From contig JAPLHH010000005.1 in assembly GCA_026389735.1 (NCBI GenBank), positions 1-5,031 on the forward strand: a stretch of DNA of 5,031 nucleotides. Direction: 5' to 3'. The DNA is from Chloroflexota bacterium (GTDB lineage: Bacteria; Chloroflexota; Dehalococcoidia; GIF9; UBA5620). A program made the position numbers and the translations under genes. Shown here one piece after another: positions 1 through 4,967 of the stretch. Position 1 is the first letter of the stretch; each line of letters starts with the position of its first letter. The notes beneath the pieces were generated by a model. It was not told the origin of the DNA, did no database searches, and saw only the letters and a list, made by a program, of their open reading frames with translations.

Positions 1-399
1 AAGGAAACTTCGGCTCTACAGGCTAAGGTGGATACTGCCCAAATCCAGGTCCAAGTTAGGCAAGGAACTCAAGAGGCACTCGAGAAATTGCAGTTAAAAG
101 TTAACGAAGCCAAAGCTGCCCGTGATGCCTTCCAGCAACCGCTGGATAGCTTTGCCGCACAGCGAGCCAAGGTAAACGGCGACCTAAGCAAAGTAACCAG
201 CCTGCTGCCGGGCACTGTTGAGCTAAAGTCAATCACCTGTGGCGAAAGCCTGAACATAAGCGGCACTGCTCCTGATGAGGCAACGATTTTGGGCTATCAA
301 CGTAATTTAAGAGACACCGGCAGATTCTCAGAGGTGCTTTTGTCTAATATGCAAGAGGTGAAATACAACAAGTGGGAATTCACCTTGATACTGAAGTAG
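1..399 (+). CDS. pilN: PilN-like type IV pilus assembly protein, C-terminal part (5' end outside window)
   Basis: The reading frame is open from base 1 (it begins K-E-T-S-A-L-Q-A-K) to a TAG at 397-399, so this is the last 132 residues of a longer protein. The GTG at 28 is probably not the real start. The first 70 or so visible residues are charged, Ala/Gln/Lys-rich and helix-forming, like the periplasmic coiled coil of PilN/PilO proteins. The end has a beta-alpha-beta pattern: 'LNISGTAPDEATILGYQRNL', then 'GRFSEVLLSN', then a final strand 'WEFTLIL'. This matches the C-terminal region of the PilN fimbrial assembly family (PF05137). In known systems PilN is a bitopic inner-membrane protein that binds PilM in the cytoplasm and PilO in the periplasm, forming the alignment platform of the pilus. 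The neighbouring pilT, pilin and pilD genes support this call. PilO is the main alternative, since both share this fold. No pilO follows; the next 220 bp are repeats. Confidence 0.72.
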   Translation, partial: KETSALQAKVDTAQIQVQVRQGTQEALEKLQLKVNEAKAARDAFQQPLDSFAAQRAKVNGDLSKVTSLLPGTVELKSITCGESLNISGTAPDEATILGYQRNLRDTGRFSEVLLSNMQEVKYNKWEFTLILK

Positions 400-442
400 C
401 GGTATCTAATCGCTGTCTTTTCCCAGACTGCTTATTTGCTGG

Positions 443-536
443 CATTCTGATGAAGCGGAGCGACCGAATAATCTTGCTGATGGTACGCACCGGGGATAGG
501 AAGAGCTTAGATTCTTCGCTACGCTCAGAATGACAC
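443..536. repeat. Inverted pair of dispersed repeat (CATTCTGA...GAATCT family)
   Basis: A plus-oriented copy at 443-474 runs from CATTCTGA through AGCGGAGCGACCGAA to AATCT. A minus-oriented copy at 509-536 runs from AGATTCTTCGCTACGCTC to AGAATGACAC. The outer 8 bp (443-450 with 525-532) are perfectly complementary and most of the rest pairs with small bulges, so the unit could form a hairpin with a loop of about 34 nt (475-508). The same family recurs at 4711-4800. It resembles REP/BIME-like or MITE-like intergenic elements; no coding capacity is seen. Confidence 0.75.
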
Positions 537-597
537 AAAGGGAGGGGGTCAGGATGACAAGGGGTGCTCAGATGACAGATAGAGGGCACGAATGACA
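525..597 (-). repeat. Short tandem series of the repeat end (TCAGAATGACA-like)
   Basis: Four related decamers follow one another: TCAGAATGACA at 525-535 (the end of the full minus-oriented copy), TCAGGATGACA at 549-559, TCAGATGACA at 568-577 and ACGAATGACA at 588-597. They are separated by G-rich spacers and start 24, 19 and about 20 nt apart. A mirror arrangement in the opposite orientation occurs at 4663-4720. Confidence 0.6.
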
Positions 598-606
598 ATG
601 GAAAAG

Positions 607-614
607 GGGGTGAG
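607..614 (+). promoter_or_regulatory. Ribosome binding site of pilT
   Basis: GGGGTGAG lies 9 nt before the ATG at 624. It supports that start, which also gives the N-terminus expected for PilT ('MEILNLLRQAEAKKASDLHL'). Confidence 0.6.
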
Positions 615-623
615 AGATTTAGA

Positions 624-1601
624 ATGGAAATCTTAAATTTACTTCGCCAGGCTGAGGCTAAAAAAGCTTCAGATTTGCATCTGATAGTTTCCTGCTCTCC
701 GTTGTTGCGCATTGACGGGGCTCTCCAGCCGATGGATGGTATCTCCAAGCTCACCTCTGGGGACATAAGCCAGGTCTTTTCCCAGATAACTACGCCGCAG
801 CAGAGAGAAATCTTCAGTCGTGACCTGGAGCTGGACTTTGCCTACTCTATGCCTGGAGGCGGACACCTGCGGTGCAATGCTTGCCAGCAACAGGGGTCTA
901 TCAGCCTGGCTTTTCGCTTGCTGCCGCCGACCATACCGACCCTAGATGAGCTCGGTTTGCCCCAGATATGTAGAGACCTGATTACTAAGCCAAGGGGGCT
1001 GATTGTAGTTACCGGTCCTACCGGCTCAGGCAAAACTACAACATTGGCTGCCATGATTCAGTACTTGAATAACACCGAGCAATGCTATATAGTCACTATT
1101 GAGGACCCGGTAGAATATGTGCACACAAATAACAAGTGCGCTGTCTCCCAGCGAGAGCTGGCGGCTGATACTCTGTCCTTTGCCGCTGCCCTGAAACATG
1201 TGCTGCGGCAAGACCCGGATGTTATACTGGTGGGTGAGATGAGAGACCTGGAGACGGCTGCCGCAGTGCTGACGGTAGCCGAGACCGGGCATTTGATTTT
1301 GTCCACGGCGGTGCTCATAGTTGTGCTGTGCCAGGTTTTGGTGCCACGAATCAATGGTGGCAGAGTAGCCGCGGTGGAAATCATGCTGGCCAATCCAGCA
1401 GTAAAAAATTTGATCCGCGATGGCAAGACCCATCTTCTGCCGAACACCATCCGCACCAATAGCCAGTCGGGCATGCAGACACTGGATGATGCCCTGGTTG
1501 CCCTTTACCATAAGGGGGTAATTGAGCGAGCGACGCTGCTAGCGTACTGCCAGGACACCGAGGAGGTGGAAAAACTCATCGGTGGGAACAGGGCAAGGTA
1601 A
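624..1601 (+). CDS. pilT: PilT-type pilus retraction ATPase with internal deletion of the His-box region
   Basis: PilT is a cytoplasmic hexameric ATPase of the secretion-ATPase superfamily that powers pilus retraction. Visible here are the N-terminal PAS-like domain with the ASDLHL motif (residues 15-20), the Walker A loop GPTGSGKTTT (131-140), the Asp box TIEDPVEY (158-165), the Walker B region ILVGEMRDLET (201-211), and the PilT-specific AIRNLIRE-like motif as PAVKNLIRDGK (258-268). The next C-terminal motif, SGMQTLDDAL, is also present. The oddity is at residues 228-231: after 'AETGHLILST' the family should continue with LHTN...TIDRIIDxFP and a helix, about 30 residues in all. The sequence instead jumps directly to 'VLIVVLCQVLVPR'. 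The invariant His box is therefore missing while the frame is kept, and the protein has 325 residues against roughly 345-360 in the family. I infer impaired or lost ATPase activity, or an assembly error. Its 3' end faces the pilin gene. Confidence 0.9.
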   Translation: MEILNLLRQAEAKKASDLHLIVSCSPLLRIDGALQPMDGISKLTSGDISQVFSQITTPQQREIFSRDLELDFAYSMPGGGHLRCNACQQQGSISLAFRLLPPTIPTLDELGLPQICRDLITKPRGLIVVTGPTGSGKTTTLAAMIQYLNNTEQCYIVTIEDPVEYVHTNNKCAVSQRELAADTLSFAAALKHVLRQDPDVILVGEMRDLETAAAVLTVAETGHLILSTAVLIVVLCQVLVPRINGGRVAAVEIMLANPAVKNLIRDGKTHLLPNTIRTNSQSGMQTLDDALVALYHKGVIERATLLAYCQDTEEVEKLIGGNRAR

Positions 1602-1610
1602 AGACCCTAT

Positions 1611-1634
1611 GTAGCTGCGACCCTTTAGGGACAC
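1611..1634 (+). repeat. TTTA-loop hairpin repeat, copy 1 (degenerate)
   Basis: TAGCTGCGACCCTTTAGGG followed by ACACC lies just after the pilT stop codon. CCC-TTTA-GGG pairs perfectly. The outer arm would pair as GCGA/TCGC but has two mismatches. It aligns with the reverse complement of the copy at 4818-4840 (TAGTTGCGACCATTTAGGG). Confidence 0.55.
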
Positions 1635-1704
1635 CTTCGACAGAGCAAAGCCATGTACAGAAAATGCTGAAGAGACACTAAAATCTATTCTTTGATGCAT
1701 TAAA

Positions 1705-1741
1705 AACGTGCAGGGGTAGACCTTGGTCTGCCCCTGCATTT
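1705..1741. terminator. Bidirectional intrinsic terminator between pilT and the pilin gene
   Basis: A 14 bp inverted repeat (1709-1722 with 1725-1738; arms TGCAGGGGTAGACC and GGTCTGCCCCTGCA, one G-T wobble) forms a strong GC-rich hairpin. On the minus strand it is followed by GTTTTTA, a good U-tract for ending the pilin transcript about 65 nt beyond its stop. On the plus strand it is followed only by TTTCT, so it is weaker for pilT. The convergent gene arrangement fits a shared terminator. Confidence 0.85.
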
Positions 1742-1801
1742 CTACTTAGGAGATGTTAATTTTTAGCTGTCGTCCGAGTAAATACTGCCGCTATGTGTTT
1801 A

Positions 1802-2158
1802 TCACTTTGCAGTTTGGCCCGTTATTGCGCCCGTAGTTGCATCCCAGGTGTAAGTATAATGCTCCGGCTCCGTCAGAAGGTAGCCACCGCTAACTAACAG
1901 ATCAATAGTAGCGGGTGGGACTCCAAGATTGTCTGCCTGGTAGGCTACTATGGCAGTCTGTACATTGTGCTGATCCGTAAGCGCAGCTTCAGTCGCGCCT
2001 TTGCCGATGAACTTGCCGACGCTCAGGGTGACCACGCCAGCCAGGACCGCAAGGATGCCGATCACCACTAATAGCTCAATCAGGGTGAAACCTTTCTCCC
2101 CCAGGCCCTTACCGCTGGGACTGAAGACCTTGTGTAAGGTTTTTGCAAGTCTCCTCAT
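1802..2158 (-). CDS. pilA: Type IV prepilin (short PilA-like pilin)
   Basis: The 118-residue protein has a class III signal peptide: a basic 23-residue leader (MRRLAKTLHKVFSPSGKGLGEKG), then the cleavage point G|FTLIELLVVIGILAVLAGVV. Gly at -1 and Glu at +5 are the residues prepilin peptidase and pilus assembly require. The hydrophobic alpha1-N segment covers about residues 24-46. The mature chain would be only 95 residues, with an amphipathic helix (KHN-type 'ALTDQHNVQTAIVAYQADN') and a small C-terminal beta region ending 'YTYTWDATTGAITGQ'. There are no cysteines, so no disulfide-bonded D-loop. The gene is convergent with pilT and divergent from pilD, whose product should process it. A clear ribosome site sits 9 nt upstream. 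It may be the major pilin or a minor pilin/pseudopilin; length and context do not decide. Confidence 0.9.
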   Translation of the reverse strand: MRRLAKTLHKVFSPSGKGLGEKGFTLIELLVVIGILAVLAGVVTLSVGKFIGKGATEAALTDQHNVQTAIVAYQADNLGVPPATIDLLVSGGYLLTEPEHYTYTWDATTGAITGQTAK

Positions 2159-2167
2159 TTTCTGTTA

Positions 2168-2175
2168 TCTCCTTT
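2168..2175 (-). promoter_or_regulatory. Ribosome binding site of the pilin gene
   Basis: AAAGGAGA on the minus strand, 9 nt before the ATG (2158-2156), supports this start and therefore the long 23-residue leader peptide. Confidence 0.8.
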
Positions 2176-2368
2176 CCTTTTATTTCCAACCGGGCTAAGA
2201 ATAGTCCGTTTAAATTGGAGCCACCTTTATTATCCTACAATTTGTATTTATAATAAATAGCCCATTGGTCACTTTTCACATGGTAAAAAAGTACTAGTTG
2301 GTGCATTTACAACCCGACTCTTTCACCCCTTTCCCTTTCCCCGGTGAGAGAAAAGCGCCCCCTATACC

Positions 2369-2392
2369 TTGAGAAGGGGCTAATGATATAAT
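2369..2392 (+). promoter_or_regulatory. Possible extended -10 promoter reading toward pilD
   Basis: TGATATAAT at 2384-2392 is a perfect extended -10 (TGn plus TATAAT). A TTGAGA lies at 2369-2374, but the 12 nt spacing is too short for a normal -35, so the element would depend on the extended -10. The pilD ATG is about 150 nt downstream, giving a longish leader. This is prediction from consensus only. Confidence 0.35.
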
Positions 2393-2544
2393 CTCGCTGA
2401 TATGAGAAGATGCTCGCTACCATCGAAAGAGGGCTACTTTGGTAAAAAGCATATTGGACTATTCCGTGTGAGCTCAGTTTCACCATGAAGACATTGATAA
2501 ACTCTAAGAAGTAGAATTCAGGTTATGCCTCATAATAGCTGCCG

Positions 2545-3300
2545 ATGATAGGTTTGTGGTTAATCCTATTTTTCTTACTTGGCGCTGCCATTGGTAGCTT
2601 CCTTAACTTGGTCGCTGACCGACTGCCAGCAAATGGCTCAATCATTTCGCCACCATCACATTGTCCTGAATGTCAGCGTAGGCTTTCTGCCAAAGATGTG
2701 ATTCCGATCTTTAGCTATCTATGGCTGAGGAGACGCTGCCGCTATTGTAAGGCACCTATCCCGATGCGTTTACTTTGGGTAGAGCTAGGTACCGGGGTTT
2801 TATTTGCTTTCCTGTACTGGAACTATGGACTTGGCTGGGAACTGGGGGTAATCGCTTTCTACTGCTGTTTGTTTATTGTTCTTTTAATCACTGACTTGGA
2901 GCACAATATGCTGCCTAACAAGATTATTTATCCGGGGATGGTTATTGCTCTAATTTTAGCCATTTCAGGCTCCATATTTGGCTTTGGGTTGACAGGTGTC
3001 ACCGGCTCAGGTTTTAGACTATGGATTGTTAACGCAGCTATCGGCGGTGGTATCGGTTTTGGGTTGCTGCTTATCCCGGCTCTTATTTACCGTGGTGGCA
3101 TGGGCTGGGGGGATGTCAAGCTGGCGGGATTGATAGGCTTGGTCACCGGCTTCCCACTGGTTTTCGTAGCCATGTTTTTGGCCATAGTTAGCGGTGGCTT
3201 AACAGCTGCAATTCTGGTACTGGTTAAACTAAAAAGTCGTAAAGATACTATACCCTTCGGTCCTTTCCTATCTTTAGCCACCATAGCAACATCATCATAA
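2545..3300 (+). CDS. pilD: Prepilin peptidase / N-methyltransferase, slightly short at the C-terminus
   Basis: This bifunctional inner-membrane enzyme cleaves the prepilin leader before the Phe and N-methylates the new end. The N-terminal helix carries GAAIGSFLNLVADRLP (residues 13-28). The cytoplasmic domain has the zinc-type cysteine pairs CPEC (40-43) and CRYC (65-68). The aspartyl protease residues are D117 in ITDLEHNMLPN and D190 in GMGWGDVKLAG. The remainder is a polytopic membrane protein with about seven or eight hydrophobic segments, ending in the IPFGPFLSLATIAT signature. An in-frame TAG at 2536-2538 makes ATG 2545 the earliest possible start; no good Shine-Dalgarno sequence precedes it, suggesting weak translation. 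The protein stops two residues (SS) after the IPFGPF region, whereas family members usually finish the last membrane helix with about 10-15 more residues. All catalytic residues are present, so it is probably functional. It lies divergent from its presumed pilin substrate. Confidence 0.92.
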   Translation: MIGLWLILFFLLGAAIGSFLNLVADRLPANGSIISPPSHCPECQRRLSAKDVIPIFSYLWLRRRCRYCKAPIPMRLLWVELGTGVLFAFLYWNYGLGWELGVIAFYCCLFIVLLITDLEHNMLPNKIIYPGMVIALILAISGSIFGFGLTGVTGSGFRLWIVNAAIGGGIGFGLLLIPALIYRGGMGWGDVKLAGLIGLVTGFPLVFVAMFLAIVSGGLTAAILVLVKLKSRKDTIPFGPFLSLATIATSS

Positions 3301-3304
3301 AAAT

Positions 3305-3340
3305 AGCAGAAGGGAAAAACTCTAAGGTTTTTTCCTCGCT
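3305..3340 (+). terminator. Imperfect hairpin after pilD, possible weak terminator
   Basis: GGGAAAAAC (3312-3320) pairs with GTTTTTTCC (3327-3335) around a 6 nt loop, with one G-T pair. The stem extends outward through AGC/GCT with single-base bulges. It begins only a few bases past the pilD stop. No U-tract follows, so it may be an RNA-stabilising end structure rather than a true terminator. Confidence 0.4.
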
Positions 3341-3393
3341 ACTATCCTACTAATCATAAAATAGGAGAAACGACTGAGCTTTCGGCATCGAGT

Positions 3394-3428
3394 AGGTATT
3401 GGTAACAAATAGTAGCCTCCCAATACCT
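3394..3428. repeat. Inverted repeat AGGTATTGG / CCAATACCT
   Basis: A perfect 9 bp inverted repeat (3394-3402 with 3420-3428) surrounds a 17 nt loop, midway in the gap between the convergent pilD and DUF169 genes. Neither strand has a following U-tract. It could be a weak terminator or a protein-binding palindrome. The rest of the 3341-3582 gap shows no gene or other clear signal. Confidence 0.45.
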
Positions 3429-3582
3429 CCCCTCATTGGTCCTGAGACAAGGTTTAATTTAGCAAGAAACCTAGCCTAAATGTACCGAACCAGGTAGGAG
3501 TTTGTGTCTGGGTGTCAAGAATGAACTTAACGCTTGCCAAACATTAGGAAATCTATCTTGTGCAATTGAACATCAGAAGAGA

Positions 3583-4320
3583 CTACCCCTCGAAATCACG
3601 GAGCCCCTCAGGACTAATAGAACGCCGAAATGACTGCGTGATTTCGAATTTAGCTCGACCGGCAGTGCAGCCATCCAAACTACGCATAACGCCATGAAAC
3701 CGATGATAGGGTATTGAAACCAGCAGGTCATCAGACTTGTAGCCTTTAATCTTCCGACTGGTATAATCCATGAGGCTCACGTTTAGTTCCCCGGTTACCA
3801 CGGGGTAAGCTACAGCTTGATGGCAGGTTGAGCCACACATCTCCAGCTTCGGAGGTATGCCTGTCTCATAGCCATCCAGTGTGACCAGCCGACAGGCTTG
3901 CAAGGCGTTACAGATAAACAGCACCACATCAGGCTCAAACTCCGCCTTCTCCAGGGGCGATAAAACAACATGTTCAGCAAGACCTAGAGGCGGAGGAGCA
4001 GTGAGATATTGCATCCTGTGGAGAGCTGCTATCGAGCAGAAAAGCTTCTCCCCTTTGACCAGAAATTCTTTCATAGCCTTGTCCCCCTCACCCTCCGGCC
4101 GCTCCCCCAATCCCAGATGCCAGGTTCCACCTCCGCAAGCTGACGTCGAAGCCGTAAGGTCAATGACCTTCCCATCCCGAGCCTGGATAAAAGCATTGCA
4201 AACACGGTGTTTGCCCTTAGCGGCATTAGAAGGTGGCTCCATCGAATAGGTGATGGCTACCGGGCTCCCTTCCAACCCAAGAACCTCTTCTATTTCACTC
4301 GCATAGTCTTGCCACTTCAT
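3583..4320 (-). CDS. DUF169 family protein, cysteine-rich
   Basis: The 245-residue soluble protein has no signal peptide or membrane segment. Its pattern fits the DUF169 family (PF02596), common in anaerobic archaea and bacteria: an N-terminal 'GSPVAITYSMEPP' stretch (18-30), then cysteines in context at VCNAF (41), SACGGG (62), LFCSI (95), FICNALQACR (137 and 143), EMCGSTC (162 and 166) and DGCTAGR (218). The eight cysteines, several in family-conserved positions, suggest metal, Fe-S or redox chemistry. That is inference; the biochemical role is not established. The start codon overlaps the stop of the DUF4342 gene by ATGA, with GGAGG 6 nt upstream, so translation is probably coupled. The length is normal for the family and I see no damage. 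No clear terminator follows on its side. Confidence 0.85.
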   Translation of the reverse strand: MKWQDYASEIEEVLGLEGSPVAITYSMEPPSNAAKGKHRVCNAFIQARDGKVIDLTASTSACGGGTWHLGLGERPEGEGDKAMKEFLVKGEKLFCSIAALHRMQYLTAPPPLGLAEHVVLSPLEKAEFEPDVVLFICNALQACRLVTLDGYETGIPPKLEMCGSTCHQAVAYPVVTGELNVSLMDYTSRKIKGYKSDDLLVSIPYHRFHGVMRSLDGCTAGRAKFEITQSFRRSISPEGLRDFEG

Positions 4321-4604
4321 CCTGCTCCTCCCTTGTTATGGTCTCTTACCTGCGATTTTTCGACCTTCTCGACCTCAATGGTGCATTCTGTGACCAAAGC
4401 GGCAAAGGCACCCAGAGCCGCCAGAACCGGGACGGCCATAATCCCTATTGCCGCTGCCGGTGCACCTATTGACAACGGAATCTCCAGTACAGCTTTACCT
4501 TCATGGATGACACGCATGCGCCTGATATTGCCCTCATGTATAAGCTGCTTGACTTTATCAACCAATTCGCCTCCCGATATAGTAAATTTTTCGTTAGTAG
4601 CCAT
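4317..4604 (-). CDS. DUF4342 family small protein
   Basis: This 95-residue protein matches the DUF4342 pattern (PF14242). A helical N-terminus 'SGGELVDKVKQLIHEGNIRR' (10-29) is followed by two beta strands, 'MRVIHEGKAVLEIPLSIG' (30-47). A hydrophobic Ala/Gly-rich segment (about 46-73) comes next, ending in the family-typical 'ALVTECTIEVEK'. The hydrophobic segment could be one membrane helix or the core of a small membrane-associated domain. Function is unknown. It is the first gene of a two-gene operon with DUF169; its last codons (KGGAG) contain the DUF169 ribosome site. Its own Shine-Dalgarno sequence is exceptionally complete, suggesting high expression. Confidence 0.85.
   Translation of the reverse strand: MATNEKFTISGGELVDKVKQLIHEGNIRRMRVIHEGKAVLEIPLSIGAPAAAIGIMAVPVLAALGAFAALVTECTIEVEKVEKSQVRDHNKGGAG
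4325..4334 (-). promoter_or_regulatory. Ribosome binding site of the DUF169 gene, inside the DUF4342 gene
   Basis: AAGGGAGGAG on the minus strand puts GGAGG 6 nt before the DUF169 ATG. It confirms the ATGA-overlap start and translational coupling. Confidence 0.75.
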
Positions 4605-4605
4605 C

Positions 4606-4618
4606 GATCACCTCCTTT
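4606..4618 (-). promoter_or_regulatory. Extended Shine-Dalgarno of the DUF4342 gene
   Basis: AAAGGAGGTGATC on the minus strand is a 13 nt complement of the usual 16S rRNA 3' tail (GATCACCTCCTTT). AGGAGG is spaced 6 nt from the ATG (4604-4602). This fixes the start and predicts strong initiation. Confidence 0.9.
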
Positions 4619-4637
4619 GTTCGGTTGTTTACTAATG

Positions 4638-4661
4638 TAGCGGCGAGGCTTTAGCCTCGCT
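4638..4661 (+). repeat. TTTA-loop hairpin repeat, copy 2
   Basis: GCGAGGC (4643-4649), TTTA loop, GCCTCGC (4654-4660) is a perfect 7 bp stem, preceded by TAGCG as in the other copies. On the minus strand it lies in the leader of the DUF4342 transcript, about 40 nt before the start codon; it has no U-tract. Confidence 0.65.
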
Positions 4662-4662
4662 A

Positions 4663-4720
4663 GTAATTCTGAGCCCTTCGCTCCCTGTCATTCTGAACCC
4701 TCCGCCTTTTGTCATTCTGA
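4663..4720 (+). repeat. Tandem series of GTCATTCTGA with 24 nt period
   Basis: GTAATTCTGA (4663-4672), GTCATTCTGA (4687-4696) and GTCATTCTGA (4711-4720) are exactly 24 nt apart, with unlike pyrimidine-rich spacers. The last is the beginning of a full repeat copy. It mirrors the series at 525-597. Confidence 0.65.
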
Positions 4721-4800
4721 GCGCAGCGAAGAATCTCACAGCGCTCAAGACAGGCTCCGCAAAGAATCCAGAGACCCTTCGCTATCGCTCAGGGTGACAC
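4711..4800. repeat. Inverted pair of dispersed repeat, second locus
   Basis: A plus-oriented copy (4711-4738) starts GTCATTCTGAGCGCAGCG and ends AAGAATCTCA. A divergent minus-oriented copy (4771-4800) starts GAGACCCTTCGC and ends CTCAGGGTGACAC. The pair is separated by about 32 nt. It belongs to the same family and has the same organisation as 443-536. Confidence 0.75.
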
Positions 4801-4817
4801 TTAAAACATAACTTCAG

Positions 4818-4840
4818 GCGACCCTAAATGGTCGCAACTA
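4818..4840 (-). repeat. TTTA-loop hairpin repeat, copy 3 (inverted orientation)
   Basis: GCGACC (4818-4823) pairs perfectly with GGTCGC (4830-4835) around CTAAAT. Read on the minus strand it is TAGTTGCGACCATTTAGGG then TCGC, closely matching copy 1 after pilT. Confidence 0.65.
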
Positions 4841-4915
4841 AATTGAAAACGGACCGCTGATAAATACTCTCAATTACTCCTTCTTGTACCAGCCTCCCCC
4901 AAATACCCCACATTA

Positions 4916-4924
4916 AGTATAACA
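4916..4924 (-). promoter_or_regulatory. Possible extended -10 for the DUF4342-DUF169 operon
   Basis: TGTTATACT on the minus strand is a TGn extended -10 with TATACT. No well-spaced -35 is seen; a TTGCCA lies only 14 nt upstream. The start codon is about 310 nt away, across the repeats, so the transcript would carry a long structured leader. This is a tentative call. Confidence 0.3.
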
Positions 4925-4967
4925 CATGGTTGCACTGGCAATAATCTTTCAGACCGTTATCTCTGAT

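Larger units (their letters stand above)
400..623. repeat. Repeat-filled gap between pilN and pilT
   Basis: This intergenic stretch contains an inverted pair of repeat copies and a run of degenerate short copies of one repeat end, described separately. I see no convincing gene on either strand. An open frame crosses it on the minus strand, but it runs into the pilT start region antisense and has no family resemblance. I see no strong promoter, so pilT may be read from pilN through the repeats or from an unrecognised promoter here. Confidence 0.6.
2159..2544. promoter_or_regulatory. Divergent control region between pilin and pilD genes (386 bp)
   Basis: No gene is supported here. The half next to the pilin (about 2205-2300) is AT-rich and on the minus strand holds several TATAAA/GATAAT-like hexamers, a likely location for the pilin promoter, but no single -35/-10 pair stands out. 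A pyrimidine-rich tract (about 2318-2345) follows. The pilD-proximal half contains an extended -10 element at 2384-2392. A 28-codon open frame from the ATG at 2402 has no ribosome site or recognisable product. Confidence 0.45.

Noticed and set aside
28..399. GTG at 28 as the true start of the PilN-like gene
   Set aside because: The frame stays open to base 1 with helix-like sequence, and the PilN N-terminal membrane segment is missing, so the gene begins outside the window.
525..597. Possible CRISPR array
   Set aside because: The repeated words are only about 10 nt, spacing is irregular and spacers are G-rich fragments. No cas gene is visible. They are partial copies of the dispersed repeat.
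380..766. 128-codon open frame on the minus strand
   Set aside because: It crosses repeat DNA and runs antisense into pilT. It is low-complexity (Ser/Pro/Cys/Leu from repeat sequence) and has no ribosome site.
1026..1511. 161- and 129-codon open frames antisense to pilT
   Set aside because: They are shadows of the clear PilT coding frame, with no recognisable motifs.
1539..1739. 66-codon minus-strand frame after the pilin
   Set aside because: It covers the terminator hairpin and the pilT 3' end and has no ribosome site or homology pattern.
2402..2488. 28-codon frame (MRRCSLPSKEG...) upstream of pilD
   Set aside because: There is no ribosome site and no family resemblance, and its length is expected by chance.
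3881..4249. 122-codon plus-strand frame opposite DUF169, and the 142-codon frame at 4207-4635
   Set aside because: Both lie antisense to well-supported DUF169 and DUF4342 genes and show no family pattern.
4605..4619. GATCACCTCCTTT on the plus strand, identical to the 3' end of 16S rRNA
   Set aside because: No 16S helix 45 sequence precedes it. It is the reverse complement of the Shine-Dalgarno site of the minus-strand DUF4342 gene, at the right distance from its ATG.
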